Positions 1 through 6,478 of a stretch of 28,763 bases of DNA are shown here, piece by piece. The stretch is from an uncultured Oscillospiraceae bacterium. Its GTDB lineage: Bacteria; Bacillota; Clostridia; Oscillospirales; Oscillospiraceae. The notes under the pieces were generated by a model. The model did not search any database and had not been told where the DNA came from. It saw only the letters and a program-made list of their open reading frames with translations. How positions within the stretch are numbered: the first letter of the stretch is position 1; each line of letters begins with the position of its first letter. The position numbers and the translations under genes are program-made. The stretch is from the NCBI GenBank assembly GCA_934591725.1, contig CAKTPR010000017.1, positions 1-28,763 on the forward strand. Reading direction: 5' to 3'.

Positions 1-59
1 GCATCGCCTATCAGGTAGGCTACGGCGCACAGAACGAACGCCAGTGCAAAGTTGTACAT
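1..59 (-). CDS. N-terminus of an unidentified membrane protein (partial, runs off the left edge)
   Basis: Only 19 codons are inside the window. They begin MYNFALAFVLCAVAYLIGD, a hydrophobic stretch that reads as a first transmembrane helix. The start is supported by an AGGAGG ribosome binding site about 8 bases upstream on the minus strand and by a consensus promoter at 137-165. The family cannot be named from so little. Its closeness to an AACCGGTT operator suggests it may belong to the sugar-acid regulon, for example as a transporter, but that is inference. Confidence 0.6.
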   Translation of the reverse strand, partial: MYNFALAFVLCAVAYLIGD

Positions 60-136
60 ATATTGTTCCTCCTTTTTCTCTTTATCTATCCTGCGGCACG
101 GCGGATACGCCGCAGCGCATGAATAAATATGCTGGT

Positions 137-165
137 ATTATAGCAACTGCCAGCGGCAATGTCAA
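137..165 (-). promoter_or_regulatory. Consensus sigma-A promoter for the left-edge membrane gene
   Basis: On the minus strand TTGACA (160-165) is followed after exactly 17 bases by TATAAT (137-142), with a TG one base before the -10, giving an extended -10. Transcription would start near 130 and leave a leader of about 70 bases. That leader holds a small hairpin (91-97 with 109-115). This is one of the strongest promoters in the window. Confidence 0.75.
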
Positions 166-248
166 GGACTTCAGCAATTTAAAGCGCCAATTTTCTACCG
201 GCATTTGTGATGAAAAAAGCTAATGACCGTCGCGCATTTTTGTAATGT

Positions 249-258
249 AAACCGGTTT
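249..258. promoter_or_regulatory. AAACCGGTTT palindrome, candidate LacI-family operator (site 1)
   Basis: A perfect 10-base palindrome with the same core as the sites at 2660, 4855, 9664 and 10894. It lies about 85 bases upstream of the -35 box at 160-165, so it would be a remote operator for that promoter or serve another start. It is also about 55 bases before the rightward promoter at 314-340. Confidence 0.55.
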
Positions 259-313
259 CTCGATTTGGTATGCATATTATCAGGATCGTTCCGGAGTTTA
301 TTCGTTTTGGGTG

Positions 314-340
314 TTGACAGATGCAGAGCATTTGTATAAT
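314..340 (+). promoter_or_regulatory. Rightward promoter-like sequence with no gene behind it
   Basis: TTGACA (314-319) and TATAAT (335-340) both match the sigma-A consensus perfectly, but the spacer is only 15 bases, which is short. A transcript would begin near 347 and run into a long hairpin at 360-397. No convincing reading frame with a ribosome binding site follows on the + strand before the adh terminator. Confidence 0.4.
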
Positions 341-359
341 TATTTAGGTTGTAAACTAA

Positions 360-397
360 AAGTTGGGGTGTCTGGGTAAACCCGGGCACTCCAACTT
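360..397 (+). ncRNA. 17-bp hairpin at the start of a possible untranslated RNA
   Basis: Bases 360-376 pair without interruption with 381-397 around a UAAA loop. Three of the pairs are G-U, so they hold only in the + strand RNA; the minus strand RNA would have three A-C mismatches. The right-hand half of the stem start (367-375) is also perfectly complementary to 457-465, so an alternative fold exists. No poly-T tract follows on the + strand, so this is not a simple terminator there. Function is unknown. Confidence 0.4.
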
Positions 398-715
398 CTA
401 GCATGTTGGAAAAATAAAAGTAGAGCATAACAGAAAAATCCTTTAAAATGAAGCTGCCAGACACCATCAGATTTGAAAACATCTTTTGCACTCTCTTTCT
501 ATTAAAGATGCTTTCAGCTTAGGAGCAGCATGCTGCTGCCTCAAGGAACGATACTGCCTGTTTTTTACTTTTTCTCCATTTTCTTACAAAAATTATGCTG
601 TCTCAAACGATCATTTTATTATGCAGCAAATGCATGGGCACCACGCCGCCCACGCCTTCGCTGCTACTTTTTGCTAAGCTCTACCCCAACTATTGACTTT
701 GAACCCCTTATAAAA
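398..715. other. AT-rich gene-free stretch
   Basis: About 320 bases with lower G+C than the flanks. The short reading frames here lack ribosome binding sites and recognisable protein character. The only structures seen are the palindrome AGCAGCATGCTGCT at 524-537 and the segment 457-465 that can pair with the hairpin at 360-376. The region may be an untranslated RNA or decayed sequence. Confidence 0.4.
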
Positions 716-743
716 CAGGAGCAGCCTAAGTTGGCTGCTCCTG
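712..743 (-). terminator. Intrinsic terminator of the kduD-adh transcript
   Basis: A perfect 11-bp stem (716-726 with 733-743) with a 6-base loop is followed on the minus strand by TTTT (712-715). It starts 18 bases after the stop of the dehydrogenase gene. Confidence 0.8.
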
Positions 744-761
744 CTGCGTTTCAAGCGTATA

Positions 762-1790
762 TTACTTGGTGGGGTCGATGATGATCTTGCAGATGTTGGT
801 GCCGTCGAGCATCATCTGGATGGCCTTGTTGATCTCGCTCAGGCCGAGGCGGTCGGTGACCATGCGGTCGAGGTGCATCTCGCGCCAATTGTCCTCAAGG
901 AAGCGGACGCCCTGCTCAAAGTCCTCCTGGCTGTACAGGCGGTTGCCGATGAGCTTGATCTCCTTGAAGGAGACCTTGCCTATAACGAACGGGTAAGCGT
1001 CGCCGGAGAGACCGAGACTCAGCATCTTACCGCCGCAGCGGCAGAGGTCGGGCATCTGGAGCACGCAGGCGGGTGCGCCGGAGGTATCGTAGACGATATC
1101 GAAGCCGTGGCCGTCGGTGACCTCGCGCATGAGATCCATTGCGTCAGTCTCTGTGGGGTTGATGGTCTCAATGCCCATGGACTCGACGAACTTGCGTCTC
1201 GGCTCGTTGATCTCGGAGATTATAACGCGCCCTGCGCCCGCGGCCTTCGCGAATACCGCGATGTACAGGCCGACGGTAGCGCCGCCGGAGATGAATATCT
1301 TGTCGCCCTTCTGCACCTGGGAGTTGACCATGACATGCTGACCGACAGCGAACGGCTCGCCGAGGATAGCGACCTCATCGGGGATATCCTCATCGAGCGC
1401 GACGAGCTTGTCAACGCCGACCTTGGTGTACTCTGCAAAGCCGCCGTCGACATGGATGCCGAGGAGCTTCAGGTTCTCGCAGACCCAGGGCAGGCCGCGC
1501 TGGCAGGCAGCGCACTTGCCGCAGGAGATGATCGGGTTCATCAGCACGCGCTGGCCGAGCTTGAACTTGCCGTCATAGCCCTCAGGCAGGGACTCTATGG
1601 TGCCGAGGATCTCATGGCAGAGAACGGTCGGGACGGTGGCGGTCATGTGCTTGCCGCGGTAGACGGTAATGTCGGAGCCGCAGACGCCTGCGCGCTTTAC
1701 CTTGATGAGCGCTTCATTTTCGCCGGGAACCGGCACAGGGATATCGCACAGCTCAAGATCGAGCCAATTTTTCAATACAGCTGCTTTCAT
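762..1790 (-). CDS. RspB-like zinc-dependent sugar-acid dehydrogenase (MDR family)
   Basis: A 342-residue medium-chain dehydrogenase. The catalytic zinc site is visible as C37 in CGSD, H59-E60 and E145 in GEPF, and the structural zinc site as C90, C93, C96 and C104. The Rossmann loop is GGATVG near 169-174, and the acidic E193 after the second strand favours NAD over NADP. The DPVVSCG-like and LGIHVDGGFAEY segments resemble RspB, a group that includes L-gulonate 5-dehydrogenases. The substrate here is therefore probably a hexonate or keto-sugar acid, but this is not certain. It is the last gene of the kduD transcript, 26 bases after kduD, with an AAGGAG site 8 bases before ATG. A threonine- or polyol-dehydrogenase role is the alternative. 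Confidence 0.85.
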   Translation of the reverse strand: MKAAVLKNWLDLELCDIPVPVPGENEALIKVKRAGVCGSDITVYRGKHMTATVPTVLCHEILGTIESLPEGYDGKFKLGQRVLMNPIISCGKCAACQRGLPWVCENLKLLGIHVDGGFAEYTKVGVDKLVALDEDIPDEVAILGEPFAVGQHVMVNSQVQKGDKIFISGGATVGLYIAVFAKAAGAGRVIISEINEPRRKFVESMGIETINPTETDAMDLMREVTDGHGFDIVYDTSGAPACVLQMPDLCRCGGKMLSLGLSGDAYPFVIGKVSFKEIKLIGNRLYSQEDFEQGVRFLEDNWREMHLDRMVTDRLGLSEINKAIQMMLDGTNICKIIIDPTK

Positions 1791-1816
1791 TGCATGATCT
1801 CCTTACCCGGCTCAGA

Positions 1817-2617
1817 TCACGGCTGCTTGCCGATGTAGGCGAGGATGCCGCCGTCGACGTACAGAACGTGGCCGTTGACGAAGTTGGAAGCGTCGGAAGC
1901 AAGGAACACTGCCGGGCCCATGAGGTCGTCAGTGGTGCCCCAGCGGGCTGCCGGAGTCTTTGCAACGATGAACTGGTCGAAGGGGTGACGGCTGCCGTCG
2001 GGCTGGCGCTCACGCAGAGGAGCGGTCTGAGGAGTGGCGATATAGCCGGGGCCTATGCCGTTGCACTGGATGTTGTACTCGCCGTACTCGGAGCAGATGT
2101 TGCGGGTGAGCATCTTGAGTCCGCCCTTTGCGGCGGCGTATGCGGAAACGGTCTCACGGCCGAGCTCGCTCATCATGGAGCAGATGTTGATGATCTTGCC
2201 GTGACCCTTCTTGATCATGCCGGGGATGACTGCCTTGGAGACGATGTAGGGAGCGACGAGGTCGATGTCGACGACCTGGCGGAAGTCCTTTGCCTCCATC
2301 TCAAGCATGGGAACACGCTTGATGATGCCGGCGTTGTTGACAAGGATGTCGATGGTGCCGAGGTCGCGCTCGATGTCTGCGACCATCTTGACGACGTCTT
2401 CTTCATTGGTAACGTCGCAGTAGTAGCCCTTGGCGTCGATGCCCTTATCGGCATAAGCCTTCATGGCCTCTTCCATGTGCTTCTCGCCGCGGCAGTTGAA
2501 GGCGATCTTCGCGCCGCAGTTTGCGTAAGCCTCGGCTATCGCAAAGCCGATGCCGTATGCTGCGCCCGTAATAAGAGCGACTTTGCCTTCGAGTGAAAAC
2601 TGCTTCATCATGTCCAT
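1817..2617 (-). CDS. kduD: 2-dehydro-3-deoxy-D-gluconate 5-dehydrogenase (SDR family)
   Basis: This 266-residue short-chain dehydrogenase interconverts 2,5-diketo-3-deoxygluconate and 2-keto-3-deoxygluconate in the cytoplasm. Seen in the sequence are TGAAYGIG (17-24), NNAG (94-97), S147, and the catalytic pair Y160 and K164 in YAAAK. The start chosen (MDMMKQF) has an AAAGGAG site 9 bases upstream; the longer open frame reaching 2701 adds 28 residues unlike the family and would run over the operator. The neighbours kduI, kdgK and eda make the KduD assignment much more likely than a generic SDR. It begins its own transcript behind the operator at 2660-2669 and is followed by the RspB-like dehydrogenase. 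Confidence 0.9.
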   Translation of the reverse strand: MDMMKQFSLEGKVALITGAAYGIGFAIAEAYANCGAKIAFNCRGEKHMEEAMKAYADKGIDAKGYYCDVTNEEDVVKMVADIERDLGTIDILVNNAGIIKRVPMLEMEAKDFRQVVDIDLVAPYIVSKAVIPGMIKKGHGKIINICSMMSELGRETVSAYAAAKGGLKMLTRNICSEYGEYNIQCNGIGPGYIATPQTAPLRERQPDGSRHPFDQFIVAKTPAARWGTTDDLMGPAVFLASDASNFVNGHVLYVDGGILAYIGKQP

Positions 2618-2659
2618 AGTGAATTTCTCCTTTTCAAAAATTTCAATATAGATTGAGGT

Positions 2660-2669
2660 TAACCGGTTT
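2660..2669. promoter_or_regulatory. TAACCGGTTT operator upstream of kduD (site 2)
   Basis: The core AACCGGTT sits in the wider sequence GGTTAACCGGTTTC, 43 bases upstream of the kduD start. On the minus strand it lies between a poor -35 (TTAAGA) and a fair -10 (TATATT, 18-base spacing), so binding would block the promoter. The promoter itself is only a weak match. Confidence 0.65.
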
Positions 2670-2729
2670 CTTAAGGCCGGGTAAATTACCGCCTGCACCA
2701 TGCAGGGAACAGGCGGGGGAAAACTTTAC

Positions 2730-2776
2730 GGGGCAGTGACACGCAATGCGGCAGGCGTATTGTGCGGCGCTGCCCC
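2730..2776 (-). terminator. Long hairpin after kdgK, possible weak terminator or mRNA-stabilising stem
   Basis: GGGGCAG (2730-2736) pairs with CTGCCCC (2770-2776), and further inner pairs form (2742-2747 with 2759-2764; 2749-2750 with 2756-2757). It begins a few bases after the kdgK stop. The minus strand then reads GTAAAGTTTTCCC, so the T tract is poor. It probably separates the eda-kdgK and kduD-adh transcripts only partly. Confidence 0.5.
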
Positions 2777-2782
2777 CAAAAA

Positions 2783-3808
2783 TTATCTCTGGACTCTGCC
2801 GGTGCCGTCGCCGCCCATGAGCTTTTCAACATCGGAAACGCCGACACGGTTGAAGTCGCCGAGGATGCTGTGCTTGAGGCAGGACGCCGCAACGGCGAAC
2901 TCAAGCGCGGACTGCTTGCAGTCGTAGTTATTCAGACCGTAGATCAGGCCGCCGGCAAAGCTGTCGCCGCCGCCGACACGGTCAACGATGTCGCGGATCT
3001 CGTAGCGCTTGGACTCGTAGAACTTCTCGCCGTCGTTGAGGCAGGCAGCCCAGCCGTTCCAGTCGGCGCTCTTGCTCTCGCGCAGAGTGATGGCGATCAT
3101 CTTCATGTTCGGGTACTCGGCAAGCACCTTGTCGCCGAGAGCCTTGTACTTGCTGCGGTCGAGCTCGCCGGATTCGACGTTGACGTCGACGGTGATCTCA
3201 AGAGACTTCTGAACGTCTTCCTCGTTTGCGATTGCGACGTCGACATACTTTGCGATCTCACGCATGACCTCGGCGGCGCGCACGCCATACTTCCAGAGGT
3301 TCTTGCGGTAGTTCAGGTCGCAGGAAACGGTGATGCCGCGCTTCTTTGCTTCCTTGACGGATTCGAGGGAAAGCTCCTTTGCGCTCTCGCTGATAGCCGG
3401 GGTGATGCCGGTGATATGGAACCAATCTACGCCCTCAAAGGCCTTGTCCCAGTCGATATCGCCGGGCTTGGCAAGCGCGATGGAGGAATACTCACGGTCG
3501 TACACGACCTTGCTGGGCAGCTGGTTTGCGCCCGGCTCAAGGTAGTATATACCCATGCGGCCGCCGCCGCGGATGATGCGGCTGGTGTCCACGCCGAACT
3601 TGCGCAGATCCTTGACGCACTCGTCTGCTATAGCGTTCTTCGGCAGAACGGTCAGGTAGCTGACGTCCATGCCGTAGTTTGCCAGAGAGACTGCAACGTT
3701 TGCCTCGCCGCCGCCGAAGGTGGCCTCAAGCATCGGGGTCTGGAAGAAGCGCTCCTGTCCGGGAGCCTTGAGTCTGAGCATTATTTCGCCAAAAGTAAGA
3801 ACCTTCAT
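2783..3808 (-). CDS. kdgK: 2-dehydro-3-deoxygluconokinase (PfkB family)
   Basis: This 341-residue ribokinase-type sugar kinase phosphorylates 2-keto-3-deoxygluconate to KDPG with ATP. The N-terminal PfkB signature FGGGEANVA is at 31-39 and the C-terminal signature GGGDSFAGG starts near 279, with D282 as the expected catalytic base. The length is normal. The start ATG has a GGAGGA site about 10 bases upstream. It lies 17 bases after the aldolase gene in the same transcript, so kinase and aldolase are made together. The assignment as KDG kinase rather than fructokinase rests on this context. Confidence 0.9.
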   Translation of the reverse strand: MKVLTFGEIMLRLKAPGQERFFQTPMLEATFGGGEANVAVSLANYGMDVSYLTVLPKNAIADECVKDLRKFGVDTSRIIRGGGRMGIYYLEPGANQLPSKVVYDREYSSIALAKPGDIDWDKAFEGVDWFHITGITPAISESAKELSLESVKEAKKRGITVSCDLNYRKNLWKYGVRAAEVMREIAKYVDVAIANEEDVQKSLEITVDVNVESGELDRSKYKALGDKVLAEYPNMKMIAITLRESKSADWNGWAACLNDGEKFYESKRYEIRDIVDRVGGGDSFAGGLIYGLNNYDCKQSALEFAVAASCLKHSILGDFNRVGVSDVEKLMGGDGTGRVQR

Positions 3809-3825
3809 TTAAATTTATCCTCCGA

Positions 3826-4779
3826 TCATTTCTGAAGAAGATGCACGGCAAAGCCGCCGATCTCGTTCTTGAAGTAAACAGCCTTGATGTTGTCCTTGTC
3901 CTTGACGGAGTCCATATCCAGCTCGTAGCCGCGGCGCTCCATCTCGGCGATTGCGGGGATCATCTTATTGGTGCGGATGGCAATGTGGCCGTTCGAGCCC
4001 TTGAACATGGTCTTCATGACCTCAACGCCGGTGGAAGCAAAGTTGGAGGAGTTGCCCTGCTTGATGTTGAAATCGAAAGCGTCGTTGAAAGCCTTGCAGA
4101 CGTCCAGCGAAGCGTCGGCATCGGGGGTGTTGATACCGATGTGCGCGACCTCGAAGCCGAGCAGAGTCTTGCGTGCTTCCTTGCACAGCGCGGTGATCTT
4201 ATCGAAGTTGCCGGCTGCGATATCGGCCTTCGGGCAGATCCAGCTGCCGCCGACCGCGTGGATGTACGGGGAGGATATGAACTCGGCCAGATTCTGGGCA
4301 TTGACGCCGCCGGTCGGGATGAACTTCACGCCGCCGAAGGGGCCGGCCAGGGACTTGATCGCGCTCAGGCCGCCGTAAACATTGGCGGGGAAGAACTTCA
4401 GGACTTTGAGGCCGTGCTTGAGAGCCATCATTATTTCAGTAGGAGTGACGCAGCCGGGGGTAACTGGAACGCCGTTGTCGCAGCACCATGCGACGGTCTC
4501 TTCGTCATAGCCGGGGGAGACGATGAACTTTGCGCCGCACTCGACGGCGAGCTTGCACTGCTCAAGATTGATGACCGTGCCTGCGCCGACGACCATGTCG
4601 GGGCACTCCTGTGCGACGGCCTTGATGGAATCGGCAGCGGCAGCTGTACGGAAGGTGATCTCCATAACGTCAATGCCGCCGGCGAGCATCGCCTTGGCAG
4701 TGGGGACAGCGTCCTTCGCGTCCTCAAGGACTACCACGGGGACGACGCCGGACTGAGCCAGTCTTTTCAATACATCCAT
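3826..4779 (-). CDS. KDPG/KHG aldolase fused to a C-terminal VOC (glyoxalase-like) domain
   Basis: Residues 1 to about 206 form a class I KDPG aldolase that splits KDPG into pyruvate and glyceraldehyde-3-phosphate. E40 in MEITFRT and K128 in KFFPA match the E. coli Eda catalytic residues E45 and K133 at a constant shift of five. Eda is usually about 210 residues, but this protein has 317. The extra tail (about 207-317) has the beta-strand pattern of the vicinal-oxygen-chelate fold, with H213 in AHIGIN, E253, H265 in GHIAIRT and H313 as possible metal ligands; the usual last glutamate is replaced by H313. The tail's function is unknown. First gene of the eda-kdgK transcript, controlled from the operator at 4855-4870. 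Confidence 0.9.
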   Translation of the reverse strand: MDVLKRLAQSGVVPVVVLEDAKDAVPTAKAMLAGGIDVMEITFRTAAAADSIKAVAQECPDMVVGAGTVINLEQCKLAVECGAKFIVSPGYDEETVAWCCDNGVPVTPGCVTPTEIMMALKHGLKVLKFFPANVYGGLSAIKSLAGPFGGVKFIPTGGVNAQNLAEFISSPYIHAVGGSWICPKADIAAGNFDKITALCKEARKTLLGFEVAHIGINTPDADASLDVCKAFNDAFDFNIKQGNSSNFASTGVEVMKTMFKGSNGHIAIRTNKMIPAIAEMERRGYELDMDSVKDKDNIKAVYFKNEIGGFAVHLLQK

Positions 4780-4794
4780 TTTTTATTCCTCCTG

Positions 4795-4823
4795 TTGTAA
4801 AATTAAAGGAAATACAATATAAT
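4795..4823 (+). promoter_or_regulatory. Promoter for the unknown gene at 4882, overlapping a leftward promoter
   Basis: On the + strand TTGTAA (4795-4800), a 17-base spacer and TATAAT (4818-4823) form a good sigma-A promoter. Transcription would start near 4830, so the operator at 4855-4870 would sit in the leader and act as a roadblock. On the minus strand the same spot reads TGATATTAT, an extended -10 (4819-4827) suited to the aldolase gene. The two promoters overlap. Confidence 0.55.
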
Positions 4824-4854
4824 ATCAGGCATACAAACACGGAAATCTCCGGTT

Positions 4855-4870
4855 CGTAAACCGGTTTACG
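4855..4870. promoter_or_regulatory. CGTAAACCGGTTTACG, perfect 16-bp operator (site 3)
   Basis: The longest copy of the repeated palindrome and the best estimate of the full operator. It lies between the divergent aldolase operon and the unknown gene, ending immediately before the latter's ribosome binding site (4870-4875). One bound dimer could control both directions. Confidence 0.8.
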
Positions 4871-4881
4871 AGGTGCAGCAT

Positions 4882-5553
4882 ATGGATAATCAGAAAATTT
4901 TGCAGCAGTTTATCGACAGTTTTCAGGACAATGCGATCCGCAGCCGGAGCTATTATCCGGAGTTCCGCCGCAGATGGGAAGCTGTAATTCGCCGCGCCGC
5001 CGAGAGCGATGAGGTCTATTTTGACCCCGCTTCGGACTCTGTTTTCACCGTTGAGCACAGCTTTGCGGGAATAGAAACCGGTTTCCATTTCGACCAAATG
5101 AAAATTGCCGAGTGGTATCAGAGAGACCTCAAGGACAAGCACGTTGTCTTCAAGCCCCAGAAGCTGAAGCACGACAAACAGGGACTGCATTTCCATGAGT
5201 ATACCTGCAGCTACGACCCGAACGCGGCGGAGCCAGCGCTCAATGACGAGAACCGCAACATCATCGCCGCGGCGATGCCGGAGCTTCCCGCGCGGCTTCA
5301 GATAGTCTACGGAAACAAGTGGGTCGACGGGCGCTTCAACGCGTTTCTGAAAACGCGGCTCTCCGTCTATCTCATAGATACGGACTATGTCCCCGCGTTT
5401 CTTGCGACACCTCTTGAGGTATGTCTTTACCTTTTCCTCATGGACTATTGTATTATAAAAGAAAACTACACAAAGGTCAAGGATGAAGATTTGAAGCAGT
5501 TCCTCCACATCTTCAAGGCCTCGCCCATGCTCAGGATAAAAAAGCTTCTCTGA
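4882..5553 (+). CDS. Unrecognised protein divergent from the KDPG aldolase operon
   Basis: I do not recognise this 223-residue family. The protein is mostly hydrophilic, with no signal peptide and one moderately hydrophobic helix near the C-terminus (around LATPLEVCLYLFLMDY). It has scattered aromatic and charged residues and no obvious cofactor motif. The ATG at 4882 is preferred over the in-frame GTG at 4873 because GAGGTG at 4870-4875 is then correctly spaced as ribosome binding site; with the GTG it would overlap the start. The position behind the shared operator suggests a role in sugar-acid use or its control. A perfect operator-like palindrome lies within the coding sequence at 5074-5085. 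A strong terminator follows. Confidence 0.75.
   Translation: MDNQKILQQFIDSFQDNAIRSRSYYPEFRRRWEAVIRRAAESDEVYFDPASDSVFTVEHSFAGIETGFHFDQMKIAEWYQRDLKDKHVVFKPQKLKHDKQGLHFHEYTCSYDPNAAEPALNDENRNIIAAAMPELPARLQIVYGNKWVDGRFNAFLKTRLSVYLIDTDYVPAFLATPLEVCLYLFLMDYCIIKENYTKVKDEDLKQFLHIFKASPMLRIKKLL
5074..5085. promoter_or_regulatory. GAAACCGGTTTC palindrome inside the unknown gene
   Basis: A perfect 12-base palindrome with the same AAACCGGTTT core as the intergenic operators, centred about 217 bases downstream of the centre of the 4855-4870 site. The spacing is about 21 helical turns, which would suit DNA looping. It encodes Glu-Thr-Gly-Phe, so coding coincidence is possible. Confidence 0.4.
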
Positions 5554-5576
5554 TACCCTGAAAAGCCGGATTCTTC

Positions 5577-5615
5577 TTCACCCTCCCACGGATACGCGGG
5601 AGGGTGAATTTTTTT
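5577..5615 (+). terminator. Terminator after the unknown gene
   Basis: A perfect 11-bp stem TTCACCCTCCC (5577-5587) with its complement (5598-5608) and a 10-base loop is followed by seven T (5609-5615). It lies between two converging genes. The minus strand side has no T tract, so it mainly serves the rightward transcript. Confidence 0.85.
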
Positions 5616-5618
5616 GGT

Positions 5619-6461
5619 TTATCTGAGCTTATTTACACCAAAGGTGTCCATATCGTCGAAGGCCTGGTTCTCGCCGCCCATCGCCCATATAAAGGTGTAG
5701 TTCGAGGTGCCGCAGCCGGCATGGAGCGACCATGACGGGGAAATGACGGCCTCGTAATTCTGCATGACGAGGTGGCGGGTCTGCTGGGGCTGACCCATCA
5801 GGTGCAGGACGACCTCTCCCTCAGGGAGATTGAAGTAGGTGTATATCTCCATTCTGCGCTCATGGGTGTGCGGGGGCATAGAGTTCCACACGCTGCCCGG
5901 AGCGAGCTGGGTAAGCCCCATGGAGAGCTGGCAGGTCTCCAGAACATCGGGGTGGATGAACTGGTTGATGACGCGCTCGTTGGAGTTTTCCTTGCTGCCG
6001 CAGGGGCGCTTGTTGGCGTCCTTGATGGAGATAAAGGTGGTCTTGCAGTCCTTGTGCGCGGGAGCGGAGACGAGGTAGAAGCGCGCGGGCTGCTCCTTGT
6101 CGTTGCTGCCGAACACGACGGACTTCGTGCTGCGTGAGATGTACAGGCAGTCTTCAAAGCCGAGCTCGTACTTCACGCCGTCGGCCTCTATCCAGCCCGC
6201 GCCGCCAAGGTTGAACACACCGGCTTCACGGCGCTCAAGGAAGAAGTTCGTGCCGAAGTTTGCCCAGACGTCGATACCCTTGTCGATAGGCAGGGCCTCG
6301 TTCACGGGCATGATGCCGAGAACGACCATGCGGTCAACATGGGAGTAGACAGCCTGCACGGTATCGGGCTGATAAAGGTTCTGGATAAGGAACTCTTTTC
6401 TCAGCTCCTCTGTGGTATAACGCTTTACATCTTCGGGATGTGCTGAATAACGGATATCCAT
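5619..6461 (-). CDS. kduI: 5-keto-4-deoxyuronate isomerase
   Basis: This 280-residue cupin-like isomerase converts 4-deoxy-L-threo-5-hexosulose uronate, the product of unsaturated uronic acid release from pectin or glycosaminoglycans, to 2,5-diketo-3-deoxygluconate. The zinc ligands known for E. coli KduI are present: H198 and H200 in PHTHERRME, E205, and H247 in SLHAGC. The length is the family norm. A GGAGG site lies about 8 bases before the ATG. It is the last gene of the dctPQM-kduI operon, 17 bases after dctM, which suggests the transporter brings in an uronate feeding this step. Confidence 0.95.
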   Translation of the reverse strand: MDIRYSAHPEDVKRYTTEELRKEFLIQNLYQPDTVQAVYSHVDRMVVLGIMPVNEALPIDKGIDVWANFGTNFFLERREAGVFNLGGAGWIEADGVKYELGFEDCLYISRSTKSVVFGSNDKEQPARFYLVSAPAHKDCKTTFISIKDANKRPCGSKENSNERVINQFIHPDVLETCQLSMGLTQLAPGSVWNSMPPHTHERRMEIYTYFNLPEGEVVLHLMGQPQQTRHLVMQNYEAVISPSWSLHAGCGTSNYTFIWAMGGENQAFDDMDTFGVNKLR

Positions 6462-6478
6462 TTATAAGCCTCCAGATA

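Noticed and set aside
195..677. Short open frames on both strands in the left gene-free stretch
   Set aside because: They lack ribosome binding sites, start with poor codons and encode unstructured, biased peptides. They overlap promoter and hairpin elements.
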